The notes beneath the pieces were generated by a model that worked only from the letters and a program-made list of their open reading frames with translations, was not told where the DNA came from and searched no databases. From the NCBI RefSeq assembly GCF_024713945.1, contig NC_134681.1, forward strand, positions 3,883,501 through 3,947,500: a stretch of DNA of 64,000 nucleotides. Reading direction: 5' to 3'. This document shows positions 50,701 through 64,000 of the stretch, in pieces. Within the stretch, counting starts at the first letter, position 1; every line of letters begins with the position of its first letter. The position numbers were made by a program, and so were the translations under genes. Source of the stretch: Dermatophagoides farinae. Its lineage: Eukaryota; Arthropoda; Arachnida; Sarcoptiformes; Pyroglyphidae.

Positions 50701-52137
50701 GTCTTGTATAATTGATTTATCAATCAAAAATTGAATATAAAAAAAAACACATCAAATCTCATCATCATCATCGTCATCTATTCACGTCTGTGTTTGTTTG
50801 TGTGTGGTGTGTGATTTTTCATCCATTAATTATCATCAATTTTGAATGAACAACGTGTTTTTGTTCTGATTTGAAAATCAACAAGTGTTTTGTTTTTTTT
50901 TTTGTATTATTAAGGTATGTTTGATGATACATCATCATTGTCGTCATTCAATGTGATTTGATTTTGTTTTTTTTTTTTTTTTTTTTTATTTGCAAAACAC
51001 AAACCGTAATCAGACATAGAAAAGTTGATAATAATAATGATGATGATGGACAGTGACAAAATAATAACAACAACAAACGGACATTATTCATTATCGTTTT
51101 TTTTTATTTTTAAATTGGTCAGGCTAGACAGAATTAAAATTTTCTTCTTCTTCTTGTCGTTGTTGTTGTTGTTTGGTTTTCATTTTATGACAAAAAAAAA
51201 TGAAATTTCTTTATCATTATTGCTGACCATGGTCACCATCATCATCATAATGATGGCAATTAATAATGGAAAATGATGTTGTTGTTGTTGTTGTTTTTTG
51301 ATCATCATCATCATTAAAATTAATTATCGTAGCTGTTGTTTTTTTTTTTTTTTTTATTTGGTGAAAAACACAATTGAAAATTGACGAAACAAAACGAAAA
51401 AAAAACACGAAAAATTTCGATATCCAATACCGGAAGTGTTTTTATGCTGTGTTGTAAATCTTTTAAATTTTTGCAAAATGTCAACATCAAAGACATCCGA
51501 TTATAAACAACAAATGATAATGATGATGATGATTAGTAGTAGTAGTAGTGGTAGGTGAATATTCTTGTTGAGAAAATATGACAAGTTGACATTTTTTTCT
51601 GGTTTTTGTTGTTGTTGTTGTTGTTTCCAGATATTTTTTGTGAAATATTTTTTTTACTGTTGATTAAAGGATAATATTTTTAATGGATAGTTTTTTTTGA
51701 AAAACCAGAAAAAAATTATTGAAGAAATCATCATTAAATGATTCTTTACATGATGCTAAAAAATGCACACACACACACACAAAGAATCAATGTCAAAAAT
51801 ATATGTCATTTTATGTCACATTATCATCATCATCATCATGTTATGTCATGTCAAGTGTCATATGTCATTGGATGTTCATTTTTTTCTATTCAACTTTAAA
51901 AATCATCATCATCATACACTCGATGTGTATGATGACACCTGAATATGTTCATGTTTTTCTTTACGATGGATTTTTTCGTTAATTTTTTTTTCGAAACTAC
52001 CTTTATCCAGGTTTTTTTTTGTATATTTAAAATGATGATGAAGATGAAGATGAAGATGAAAAAAAGAAAAAGAAAATGATGGCCTGTCCATGTCTAAATA
52101 AGAGATAGCTTAAATGGTAAAAGGAAAAAAAAACGAC

Positions 52138-52159
52138 AAGCCAAGCCAAGCCAAGCCAA
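52138..52159. repeat. (AAGCC)n pentanucleotide tract
   Basis: About four and a half units of AAGCC. It is unusual locally because it is GC-containing, in a region where nearly all other repeats are built from A, T and a single G or C. Confidence 0.8.
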
Positions 52160-53456
52160 AATGTCACATTTACCTTTTTTTTCACCATTTTCCAGTTGAC
52201 AGTCTGTGTGTGTGTGTGTGTTTTTCGCAATTAAAAAAAAAATATTGTCGTCTTTTCCATTGATCCTGATTGACGATAATCTGGCCATCAAACTAAAAAA
52301 AACTAAAAAAATTTTTTTAGTTTGAAATATAATTTTTTTCCACATAACTTGATTTTATCCGTTTTTTGTTTTCATTCAATTAATTTAATAACAAATGAAA
52401 AAAAACGAATATTATGACATATTTGGTTGATCAGATCAGATGAATAACAAAAAACAAACAAACAAACAAACAAACAAAAAATCGATAAAGGTTGATCACA
52501 CACACACACACATTTGTTATCGAGGTGGTTGATTGATTTTTAATTATAATAATCATCATCATATTTATTCATATGAATCTGATTCATTTTCCTTTTCATT
52601 TTATATATTATATATATTTGTTTTATTTCCTTATCACCATCATCATCATTAATAATTATTACATCAATGGGGGTGTGCGTATTTTTCTATATCATCAGCC
52701 TAATTATTATTAATCATCATTATATAGGAATTGTAGACGACAATCACAAATGATGATGATAATGATGGGAAATAAATAAAGAAATGAATATAAAGAGAGA
52801 GAGAGAGAGGAAATCAGACCAAGTGATTTAAATTGCCATTTGTTGATTGATTAAATGGAAAACAGTTTATTATTATTATATTTGATTGGTTTGGTTTGGT
52901 TTTTTTTTTTTTGGTTTTGTGTGTGTGTGTGTGTGTGTGTGTGATTAGCTGATTAGCTCTCATTTTCTCTTTTTTCTTCGTTGATTTTTTTTTATTCATT
53001 AATCTAACGAATTTATCTATTCTATTCCATTCCATTCATATAGCCAATGAATTCCAATGATTAGCTTGTTGATGATTGTGATGAAAGAGTTGTGTATGTG
53101 TGTGTGTATTGTGTTTGCGTTTTTTTTCGGTTCGTTTACTTCCTCTCTTTCTTTCTTTCAATCACCCGATCGTTAACGATTTATTCCCGACGTTTGTTTT
53201 TTTTTTATTCACCAGTTATTTGGGCGCCAAACACATAAATATGTGTGTGTGTGTGTGTGTTTATGTAATCAACATGTATACATTATCCATCGACAGAGAA
53301 AATTAGCAGATATATATTAGCTCCGGGCATGAATACCATCACATATCGTCATCATTATAATCAACCACCAAACATTTGGTGAAAGAAAGAAAAAAATTTT
53401 TTTAAATCGATTCCTTTAAGGAAAAACAGAGTGTTTTATCGATCGATTCATTTTCG

Positions 53457-53487
<31 letters not shown>

Positions 53488-53642
53488 TTGATTTGAATGT
53501 TGTTGTTGTTGTTTTTTTCCATTGTTTTTGCATATCTTATTCAATCATTTATGATTACCAAGAAGCGAAAAAAATGATTTTGTGGGACAAAATCAGCCAA
53601 AAGAGAGTGTGAGAGAGAGAGAGAGAGAGAAATTCATTCATG

Positions 53643-53643
<1 letters not shown>

Positions 53644-53723
<80 letters not shown>
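53644..53723. repeat. (GAT)n trinucleotide tract, 80 bp
   Basis: About 26 uninterrupted GAT/ATG units, the longest trinucleotide run in the window, just after a GA run near 53610-53631. Its translation as consecutive Met is an artefact of the repeat. Shorter GAT/ATC runs occur throughout, both in exons (coding Ser, His or Asp) and in gene-free DNA. Confidence 0.95.
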
Positions 53724-56090
53724 CGTTGATTACAATACTCATTAACATTATCATCATCATATATAATCGGTTATCGATTTGATACAGTTCGTTTATTTTT
53801 TTTTCTCTTTTCATTTCATTATCATCATCATCATCATCACCATTTTTAAGTTTGTTTCAGTTCAATGATATCGGTAATGATTATTATGTTTCCGGTATGG
53901 TTTTTTTTTCATTCATTCACATGTTTGTTATAAATATCATTGAAAATCTTCTGTTTTTAAAGAAACCAAAAAAAAAAAAAAAAAACAGTAACCAGAAGAA
54001 TTTCCAATTTAAAAAAAAACAAAAAATAAAAATAAAACTGGATCATCAACATTTTTCTATTTTTATTTGAAATTTGAAAATGAAATAAATTACCAAAAAT
54101 CCAACATCATGATGATGACCTCAAATTTTTTAGTATTTGACTTTGATCTAAAGATCAATATTGAACGATGGTGGTGGTGGTGGTCGGTTCAGGTCGATTG
54201 AATGATTTAATTTCATTTGTTTTTTTTATATTTTTCCTACTACTATGATGGTATTCAGTGGCTATAATTTCTTGTAGACATGTGTGTGTGTGTGTGTATG
54301 CGAATGTTTATGGAGACAAATTTTTTTTTGTTTTGTTTTATTTTCTTTCCTTTGACTTTTGACCTTTTTTCAATGACAACAATATGTTATTTTTGAATTG
54401 AATTGAATTGAATGATGTACCGCTTGCGTAGTGCGATATATAAGCATTAAGTTCAGCAGCAGCAGCAGCAACAAAAACAACAACAACGACAACATTTTCG
54501 ATATGTTCAACCATGCGAATACAATAATCATCATCATCATCATAATAATAATGGTAGTCGATGAAATGAAAAAAAAAAAAACAAAAATCGAATCATCTTG
54601 TCGTCATCATCATCCACGACAAGAATGTTGGCGATTACCAAAATTTTGGTTTTTTTTTTGTTTTTCTATTTTATAGCAAATGATGATGATGAGAACCAAA
54701 AAAAAAAAAAAAATTGGATGAAGACAATCTAATTTTCCAACATACAACAAGTGAAATGTTATGTTATTACAAAAAAAAATGAATGAGAAAAATAAAGTGA
54801 AACAAACAAATAAACAGAAAAAAAATTGTCATTTCAGTTTCATTTCTTTCGGCATTTGGGTTACCATCATCTTGATTTTCTTGATTTTTTTTTTGTATAT
54901 ATTGATGTATGTTGTGTGTGTGTGTGTGTGTGTGTGTGTGAAGATCATCAACATTCAGATTTTTTTCCTTTATTTATTTTGTATGGTACACAACCATCTC
55001 AATATTATATGGTTTGAGAATGTTGATTTCATTTCTGTTTTTCATGTATTATTGTAGTAGTTTATAGTCATCATGGCAGACGCAAACGTTTTATACTCCA
55101 CCCCATTAATTCTATGGTTTGAATCAACCATTCATTCATTCATTCATTCATCCACAAGCGAAACGAAACTGAAGAAATGAAAATGATGAAATTTCTCCCA
55201 AATGAAAAATTTAGTTTTTAGGTTCTTATTGGTTTGAGAATATTAACCATTATTTTGAAAAGATGAAAATTTTTTTTCTCCCTCTCTCTCTCTCTCGACG
55301 ACGACGACGACGACGACAACAACTTTGATGAGATTGAATCCTCTTGAATTCACAAAAATTGTGTGGACAACCAAAAATCCTATCATTAGGGGGGTGGTGG
55401 TAGCGGTGGTGGTGGTGGTTGTGGTGGTAAATGATAGTGATGGTGGTCATCATCATCATCATCTTTATTTTCATTCTCATCAGTTTATTTCATTTGTGAA
55501 TTTTTTTTTCCGAATGAAGAAAAAAAAAATTCAATCAATCCACACACAACATAACATTTGCTAGTTTTTTTTTTATTTTTTTATTTTCACTATTTCAGAT
55601 ATCGTCATCATCATCATCATCTCTCTTGAATGATAATGATGATGATCATCATCATTATATCGTATATATATATATATAGAAGTAGAGAGAGTTTTTTTTC
55701 TCCCTTTTTTTCAAATGAGAAAATAATATGACCCTATCGAAGAATGAAAAAAAAAACCGATAGGCGGTGTCAATACCGTTTTTATCATTATGTTATCCAA
55801 CAACAACAACAACAACGACAGCAACAACAAGACGGATGAGTCATTTTTGACCAATCATTTCTGGTTAGATCAAGTGACAGAACAAAAAGAAATGGAAAAA
55901 AAATTGTCAGTCATAGTGCCAGTTGTTGTTGTTGTTGTAGAATTTAGATAATTGAATTTTTTTTCCCCGAATCCAATTTCAACTTGAATCAACGAATCAA
56001 TGAATAATAAAAGAAAAAAGAATCATTCGTAATTTCTTTTTTTATTTAAATTAAATTTTACTACTATTTGCTTATTTGTACCCATCAATA

Positions 56091-56254
<164 letters not shown>

Positions 56255-57952
56255 TAATGTTTAAAATTCAATTTTCAAATTGTCAAATCAAGCCACTTTT
56301 TTTTCACAAAGAATTGATTTGTCTGCTGTTTGTAATATGGATCCAGTGAACAACAACATTGAAAAAGATAGACAGCTATTGAAATGATTAGTTTGAAATG
56401 GAATGAATATCAAATGATTTTGAATTAAATCATTGAATCTGAATAACGAATTCGAATTTTTTTTTTTTGCTATTCTCCAAATGTATTTTGGATTCAATTC
56501 CAAATTGAATCAAATTAAATTCTCCAAAAAAAAATAGAATCCAAACTATAAGAAACAATGAATAAACAAAACAGAAAAAACGACAAATAGATCACATCCG
56601 GTACAATAAATGAAGAATTTTCAATTCAACGATAATTGAATTCTTGAATTTGTGGAATAAATCATTTTATTAGTGGAAGAAAAAAAAACTTGTGTGAAAA
56701 CAAAAAATAATGGTAGTGTATCGTTGGACACACCACACACACGCACACAATTAGACACTGAGTGGAAGAAAAAAATGAAAGATAGTATTGTAGTGACACG
56801 CACAACATTTTTTTTTGTTTGTTTCGTGTCATTACACCATCATCATCATCATCATCAAATTATTATTAAATAAATTAAATTGAATTTTGAAAATTATCCG
56901 GATGACAATAATAATAATAGTAGAGATGACCAAGTCGTCGTTGTCGTCGTTTTTTTTCTTCTTCTTTCTACCAGTTTAAATTATCTATAATGATTGTAGT
57001 CTGTAATAACAGAAGTCCACCCATCCGTATTCCCCTCCTCCCTCCCCCCCAAAAAAAATGGATAGTATCAATTATTCATGAATAGACAAAAAGAAACCGA
57101 AACAACAACAAAAACAACAAAAATTGTATGAGAACCAAGAAAAAAAAACACCAGTATTTTTTGTCGTCGTCGCTGTTGATGCGATTCATTCTTGATTTTC
57201 AATTTGTAGATTTTTTTTCTCATTCTGTCTCGTTCACATCATACACACACACAACACACACAGAGTAAAATTGTCATTGATGCCGGTTGTCGTTGTAGAT
57301 GTGTATGTGTGTGTGTGTGTTTGATGAAATTCGTCAAAAAAAAAAGGAAAATTACGGGAAGAATTTTTTTGTTTTGTTTTTTTTGTAGTTAAAAAAAATT
57401 GGTCAAAGCTTATTGTTGCTGTTATCAGCAGCCGGTAAAATTATTGTCATTTCATTTCTTATCTTTTGTTTTTCATTGTAAACAACGAATGAAATGAAAT
57501 GAAAAAAAAAATAGTCATTTACTTGATGATGTCTGTCGGTGTGTGCATGTGTGTTTATTTAGTCATTAAACGATTGTGTCATTATCATTAACAGAATAAA
57601 AAAATACTGGCATTAATTTTTTTCTTCTTAACACAAAAAAAAAATTTCTCTCATCATTTGTGTGTGTGTTTGTGTTTTCATTGTGATTCATCATCATCAT
57701 CATCATATGATGATTTTGATGTTTTTATTGAAAATTTAATTTAATTTTTTTTTCACTTAAAAATTGTCCACATTTTTTTTGTTGATGATCCATTTTCGTT
57801 TGCCAAATTTATTGATTTCATGGCTGTTGTCGTTGTTGTCGTTGTTGTTGTTGTTGTTGTCATTTTATTTCAGTATTTCCAATATTTCAAAACTTTTAAT
57901 TTAGCAATGAGAGAGAGAGAGAGAGAGGAAAAAATTCATAAAAAAAGTCTTT

Positions 57953-58094
57953 TTAAAAAATTTCTTTCTTTTTGGTCATCATCGTCGTCGTCGTCATCAT
58001 CGTCTTCTTCGGGTGGTCATCATCATCCTGAGCATTTTGGTCATTATTTTGTCGTGAGATTTGGCCTCGGGCTTGATCGTGACGCTCACGCGTT
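57953..58094 (-). other. Possible terminal exon on the - strand, weak
   Basis: Read on the - strand, a strong acceptor (tttctcctatttag) precedes a 142 bp frame starting TRERHDQARGQISRQ and ending at TAA, with AATAAA about 85 nt further (57870-57865). A second frame (starting RVSVTIKPEAKSHD) is also open to a TGA near 57997. No upstream exon was found, and part of the patch is a GAC/GAT repeat, so this may be chance. Confidence 0.2.
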
Positions 58095-61000
58095 CTAAAT
58101 AGGAGAAAAAAATTTGGTTGAGGAAGAGAAAGAGATAGAGAAAGAACAAGAAGATAGTAAAGAACATCACCACCACCACCACCACCATCACCACTTGTAG
58201 ATAGATAGTGAGAGATGTATTTTATTTTCTTTCTTGAATGTAGATTGAGGATGTATACATTAGGTTGACTTTGGCCTTACACACACAAACATGTTAGCTA
58301 TTTTTTTTTTTTTTACTCTCGTGATGTTTGACCATATGCATATACATTCCATACAACACACACACACACACACACAAGATATACTTCTGATGATTGAAAA
58401 AGATTCATTCCATTTTCATTATATATTTGCCAGTGCAAAATAGAAAAAAAACCATCACCATCACCATCTTCAGTTTGACTGCGCATTTTTTTCTCCTTAT
58501 TTTTTTTGGCTGATCGTTTGAATTTCCATTAAAAATCTATTGTTGGCTGGTTGGTTGGTTGATCGGTGTGTGTGTGTGTCACGACAAGAAAAGAAAGAAA
58601 ATGCATGGTCTTTTTTTCTGGTTTAAATATAATGGACAAGCTAGAGTGTGTACATTTCATTTCATTTTTATTTTGTTTGGGTTTAATGTATTTTTTTTTA
58701 TATGGACAAAATAAATATCTTTCTGGGTCATAATAATTGGTAGAAAAAAAAATTTTTCTTGTTGACCATTTCATTTATGTGGATTTCGATTTCATCAATT
58801 TTGGACCAGTAGTTATAGTGTGTCATATCATATAAAGAATTTTTTTGTCCACGAATAACACGTGTAAAAATTGAGAAAAAAAATGAAAGAAATGAAAATT
58901 AAATTATCTTTGAATAATTTACACACACAAACACGAAAAAAAATTTTTTTTTTTGCTTTTTTTCTCTTCATTTCTTGTTGTGTTATACGTATATTCAAAA
59001 AAAAAAACATCTGCTATTCAATATAAATATGATTTCGGTGATTGATGGATTGAACATCATCATCATCATCATCATAATCATCGATAGAAAATGAATTTTT
59101 ATCCATATAAACCACAAACAGATGATCATCATCATCATCATCATCAATGATGATTTTCACCTGTTCATACTTGAAATTTTATTTTTTTTCGTATGTACAT
59201 GTGTGTATATGCTCATCTTTTTTCGATGATCAATTGGGCGCAATAATCTTTTTTTCTGTGTTCAACAACAACAAGACAAAAAAAACAAATTTTCAATTTT
59301 TTTTGATAACAAACAATTGTTGTTGTTGTTGTTGCCATGAAAAAAAAATTTTTTTTTTCAATAAAACAGATGAACATTGAAATGATAAACTGGATTTGCA
59401 TATCTAGGCAATTTATTCAATCTTTTCAATGGAAATTTTGTTTTTTGTCTTCTTTTTTGTACCATTCATAAATGGACCAGACCAGACTCCGTTTTTTTTT
59501 TGCTTCATTTTCTCTACAAACGATTCGAATGGTTGCCCGGAATAATTGATTGAAACAGAAAAAATTTTTTCTTTTTGCCATTTCGATCAGAACAACAGAA
59601 GTAGGAAAACGGTTTTTTTTTTGTTTGGTTCGGTATTTTTCTTATTCTTCATTTATATAAAAAAAAATTTCTGGTTCCAAATGAATGGTTGTTGATTGTT
59701 GTATAACAACAACAACAACAACAAGAGCAGTGAAATAAATGTCAACCCAATTATCATCATGGTTGTTTTTTTCTATCTCTCTCTTCCCCTCCCCCCTCCG
59801 AAAAAAAGAAGAAGATTTTTCTTTTCTTGTAAAAAAAAAAGTAAATGTCAACCGGTTAGGTGATGCTTGACTTGTTGTTGCTGTTCATTCACAAAAGGTA
59901 ACTTTTGAATTGATTAGAAAAATCAAAGAATGGCAGCAAAAAAAAAATGGTTGGAATATTTTGAAGCTCCATGAAAAAAAATGGTGAAAGACAAAACAAA
60001 AATCCACTGCTTCGTTAACAGCCTACATTTTCGATTTATCATAATGTCAATGTTTTATGAGATTTCTTTTTTCTTTCCTTCTTTCTGTTGTTGTTGTTGT
60101 TGTTGTTGCTGTGGAAATTATTCTCGCAATTTGACCTGAGATATTTTCATTCATTCAACCGATTCATGGCATTTACAAAATGAACAGGTGACATTTTCAA
60201 AATGATAATCAAACCAACTGTGAAATGTGTGAAAAACCGTTATTATTTTTCTGTTTGAACAAAAATGTCAACGTGTCTGTGTGTGTGTGTGTGCGTTTTT
60301 AATGTCTCAATTATTATCAATGCCATAAATAAATGCCATCACATATATATTCTACATTTCAAATTCAAGATTTTATTTTGTCATTTTTTTTTCTTGATTT
60401 TGATTTGGATGTTTTGGTTGTTTAAACTTGATCTGGTTTTTTTTTCTTTCTTTCTGATCATGATTATGATCATCAAATATGATCTAGTTGATCAGTGATC
60501 CAAAAAAAAAAAAAAATTATTAAATGTGAATGAATAATCTGTCTGTTTGCTCTCTCTGTCTGTGTGTGTGTTTGTATTTATTATCAATAATTTCAATAGT
60601 CTGATTACATGAAACCTGATTTGATCTGGTTTTTCTGGTTTTTTTTGTTGTTTTGTTTTGTTTCATCTTAGAATTTTTTTTTCTATTGTCATTTATTTAC
60701 AATTTTTTTTTCTTTTCTATTGTAATTTTATTCCCAAACAGATTTTACTGACCGAATTGGACCAATTTGGATCAACATTCTTGGAATGATTAATTTGATT
60801 ATGAAAAATGAAACAAAAAAAAATCAAGAAGCAAAAAACAATCTATAATCAATTTATCTGCCTATAATCGATTTTTTTTTCTTCATTCAGTTTGTTTGTT
60901 TGTTTGTTCCATTGGTTTTGTGTGTGTGTGTGTGTGTGTGTCAATTTCAATTTTCATTTTAACCAGAAATAAAATAGTGTTTTGTGTTTGTGCGTTTGTG

Positions 61001-64000
61001 AATGCGTGTGTGCGTTTGTGTTTACGTTGCAAATAAAAGAAAAAAAGAAATCTTATCTTCTTCAACAAACAATCAAATAAACCATCGATAACGACGATTA
61101 TTTCATTCTTGTTTTTTGTTTGTTTGTTTTTTTTTGGATCAATAACCTCATCTTTATTCAACAAACATTATAATCCAGAATAAAATAAAAAACAAAAAAA
61201 AAAATAACTACAGCGAAAAAAATCAACACAGCATTAATATCCGGTAAGTGTGTGTGTGTGTGTAAGAGATAGAGAAAAAGAATGACTACGATAATTGAAT
61301 TAAATTGTGATGATGATGATTCGTTTTTTCCCCCTTTTAGATAAAGCATTTTCTTCTATCTTTTTTTTACCTATTTGATTCATTTCACATTCATTTCTTT
61401 TTTTTTCTTTGAGATTTTGATGGTTATCATCTGTTTACATCATCATTTTTCTTTATTTTTTTCAAATAAATTCAATTATAAATTTCACCTGAACATACAT
61501 ACATACATAGATAGATAGATGGATAGAATGATAAAAATCTAATTGATGATTGTAATTTTGTACTTTATAATATGTATTGGTGCGTTTGTTTGTTATATAT
61601 TTTTTTCATCTTTGGTTTCTTTTTTTTTTGAATATTTTTTTTCATTCTTTCATCAAAAATGGGCGTAGGTGGTGTGATGCGATATGTTTGTTTCACAACA
61701 ATATTCATCATCATCATCAACAACAACAACAGTAATTTACTACAAATTTTTGTTTCGTTTCGTTTCTCCTTTTTTTTCAGTCTGTTTATTTTGTTTGTGG
61801 GTTTTTTTTTTTCTTGATCATTCGTTTTTAGTTGATTTTATTCTTCAAATTTTGTAGGTAGATAGATAGATTGTTTTATAGTTGTATATTCAGCTCTTTT
61901 TGTACCTGAACACACAGCAATGATGATGATGATGATGATAATCATTAAAATGACCGAAATGATGATTGTATTTTGATTTGATTTTATTGAGCACCCAAAA
62001 AAAAAAAATTCAACCAAACAAATTTCTTCATTTTTACTTTTTCCAGGTTAAAATGGAGATTCTTTTTCCACTGAAAAATGATGATGATAATGTTGGTAAA
62101 ATCACACACACACACAGAGAGAGAGAGAGAGAAAATGGTTATGGCTAAATGATGATGATAAGGATGATAATAATAATAATAATAATGATGATAATGACAT
62201 GAAAAGAGCTGAATGGCTAACCATGGTTGACTATGGTCACTAATGCTAATTTAAATTTGACAATTTGATTTACAATCTTATGTCTCGGTGTGTGTGTTGT
62301 GTGTGTGTGTGTAAATAACCGAATACAAATGGAAATTGACCGAAAAATAAATAAATAAAAAAAAAATTGCGAAGCAAATGAAAGAAAAATGTGTGTGTGT
62401 GTGTGTTTTTCTTGAAAATTTTTATTTCGTCTTCGTCGTCGTCGTTTCGTTTTTTGGAAACGAAAACAATCACGAGTTTGAAAATTTATTTATTCATTTT
62501 CTTTTAAAAATCCTTGAAATTGAATGATGAAATTAAATAAGATCATGATCATGGTTGACGGTTTGTGGATGATGATGATCATCATCATTATTTAGTCTGT
62601 GAAAAATTGATTTTCAACTTGGAAAAAAAATCGTTTATTTTTTGATGGACAAAAAAAAAATTTTTTTCTTTCGTTTAGATATTATGCAAAATCGTTGAGA
62701 TCATCGATCGACATTGTTTCGATTTACTTTTGTTTTTTTGTTTTGTTTTTTTACTGTAATAATAATCTTCAGAACTGATTGAAATAATTGAGCCATGAAT
62801 GGAATGAACAACAACAACAAAAAACAAAGAAAAAACAAAACCCAGTCAATCACATGATCATAATCAAAAAAAAAAAAAAAATATAGTGATTGGTGGCCAA
62901 AATAGGTGTGGCCGTTTTTGTTTGTTAATTTGCCGAAGAAAACACCCTCCATTTTTTTCTGTTCATCGTTGTTTTGTTGACACCTTTCGCGTTTTACTCT
63001 GTTACAAATGTGAATGAAACAAAAAAAAAAATCGCCAAAAAAAATGACTGAAAATTTTTCTTAAATCAAATAGAATGGATTATGTTGATGATGATGATGA
63101 TCAGGTCATGGTCAAGCTCAATCAATTTGATTATTATGAATAGATAATCCTATGGCAGATGTTGTATGTATTATTTTCATCATAATGTTCAAGATGAAAT
63201 TTGTTTCATGAAATAAATAAATAAAAAAAAAGAATGGCTAGGATTATCACGACGATTATCATCGTCGTCATCATCATTGATGTGGTTTCAGAATCCAAAT
63301 CCAACAACAACAACAACAATAATGATCATCATCATCAGAGAAAGAAAAAAAAATCTAGCACGTAGAAAAAATTCACCCATTCATTTTATTCATTGTGAAA
63401 TATAATATGTAAATTTTTTTTCTTTTTTTTCTGGATTTCATTTGTATCCACAACCATTCTGTTTGTTTGTTTTGTGTGTTTGTGTTCATTTTGATTGGAT
63501 AATGAGTTAATTTAACATTCATTCAAATTATCAAATTATATCAATCTTCCTCTACGATGATGATGATGATTACTGTATTTACGAATTCGTTTCTATTTTA
63601 TTTATACACCAATGAAGACGAAAAAAAAAATATTCAGGACAAATCAAATTCAAAATTTTGTTGTTGTTGTTGCTATTGTGACCTATTGTATTTCATAGTC
63701 AATTAGATGAACCATTGCATATAGAATTTGTTGGAAACTCTGCCTACAAATCATTTTTTTTTTTTTTTGATTGTCCACACATTGGTCAATCATTATCCAC
63801 ATCATAAATGATTGTTTCGATCTGTTGTTGTTGTTGTTGTTGTTGTTTTGATTGTCAGATGTGATCATGACGATGATGATGATCATCCACAAGATGCACA
63901 CGATGATGATGATGATCAAAAAAAAAAAAAAAAACAATTTATATCCAATCTAATACTACACACACTATTCCATTGCCATCATCATCATCATCATGATCAT

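Noticed and set aside
53582-53782. Open frame with about 25 consecutive Met
   Set aside because: It is the translation of the GAT repeat and has no coding character outside it.
59400-59560. Two overlapping - strand frames (NYSGQPFESFVEKMK and NQLFRATIRIVCRENE)
   Set aside because: Both are Lys/Asn-rich as expected by chance in an A-rich strand, with no splice sites or similarity to support either.

Overview
The window looks like nuclear DNA of an arthropod, most likely an acariform mite of the house-dust-mite type. That placement is inferred from very AT-rich sequence, mostly 58-121 bp introns, coding exons full of Ser/Thr/Asn/His/Gln runs, and gene families typical of animals. There is no bacterial, organellar or viral gene organisation, and no tRNA, rRNA or CRISPR array was seen.

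Four multi-exon protein genes could be rebuilt exon by exon with consistent splice phases. On the + strand at 1985-5869 is a Brachyury-class T-box transcription factor (3 exons, 1216 aa). Converging on it from the - strand is a DSTYK-type dual-specificity kinase (12170-6789, 6 exons, 1587 aa). After a gene-free stretch of about 10.6 kb come two - strand genes: a TSPAN33-like TspanC8 tetraspanin (23988-22755, 4 exons, 334 aa), and a locus at 29111-24423 whose first three exons encode a leucine-rich-repeat ectodomain and whose last eight exons encode an M13 (neprilysin-like) zinc metallopeptidase. Their splice phases join the two parts into one 1334-codon frame, predicting a membrane-anchored LRR-neprilysin chimera. 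This is the most unusual object in the window.

Divergent from that locus, a short + strand exon (30072-30149) has the codon usage of the confirmed genes but could not be assigned to a family. It may be the first coding exon of a gene with a very long intron. The remaining ~34 kb (30150-64000) holds no recognisable gene. It is packed with microsatellites, including a ~152 bp CT tract and a ~150 bp GA tract 8.3 kb apart that are complementary to each other. A few short patches there look exon-like but remain weak.

The genes do not form a pathway together. Two (tetraspanin and LRR-M13) are membrane proteins lying head to tail 434 bp apart. TspanC8 proteins are known to partner a different ectopeptidase, ADAM10, so any functional link here is speculation.
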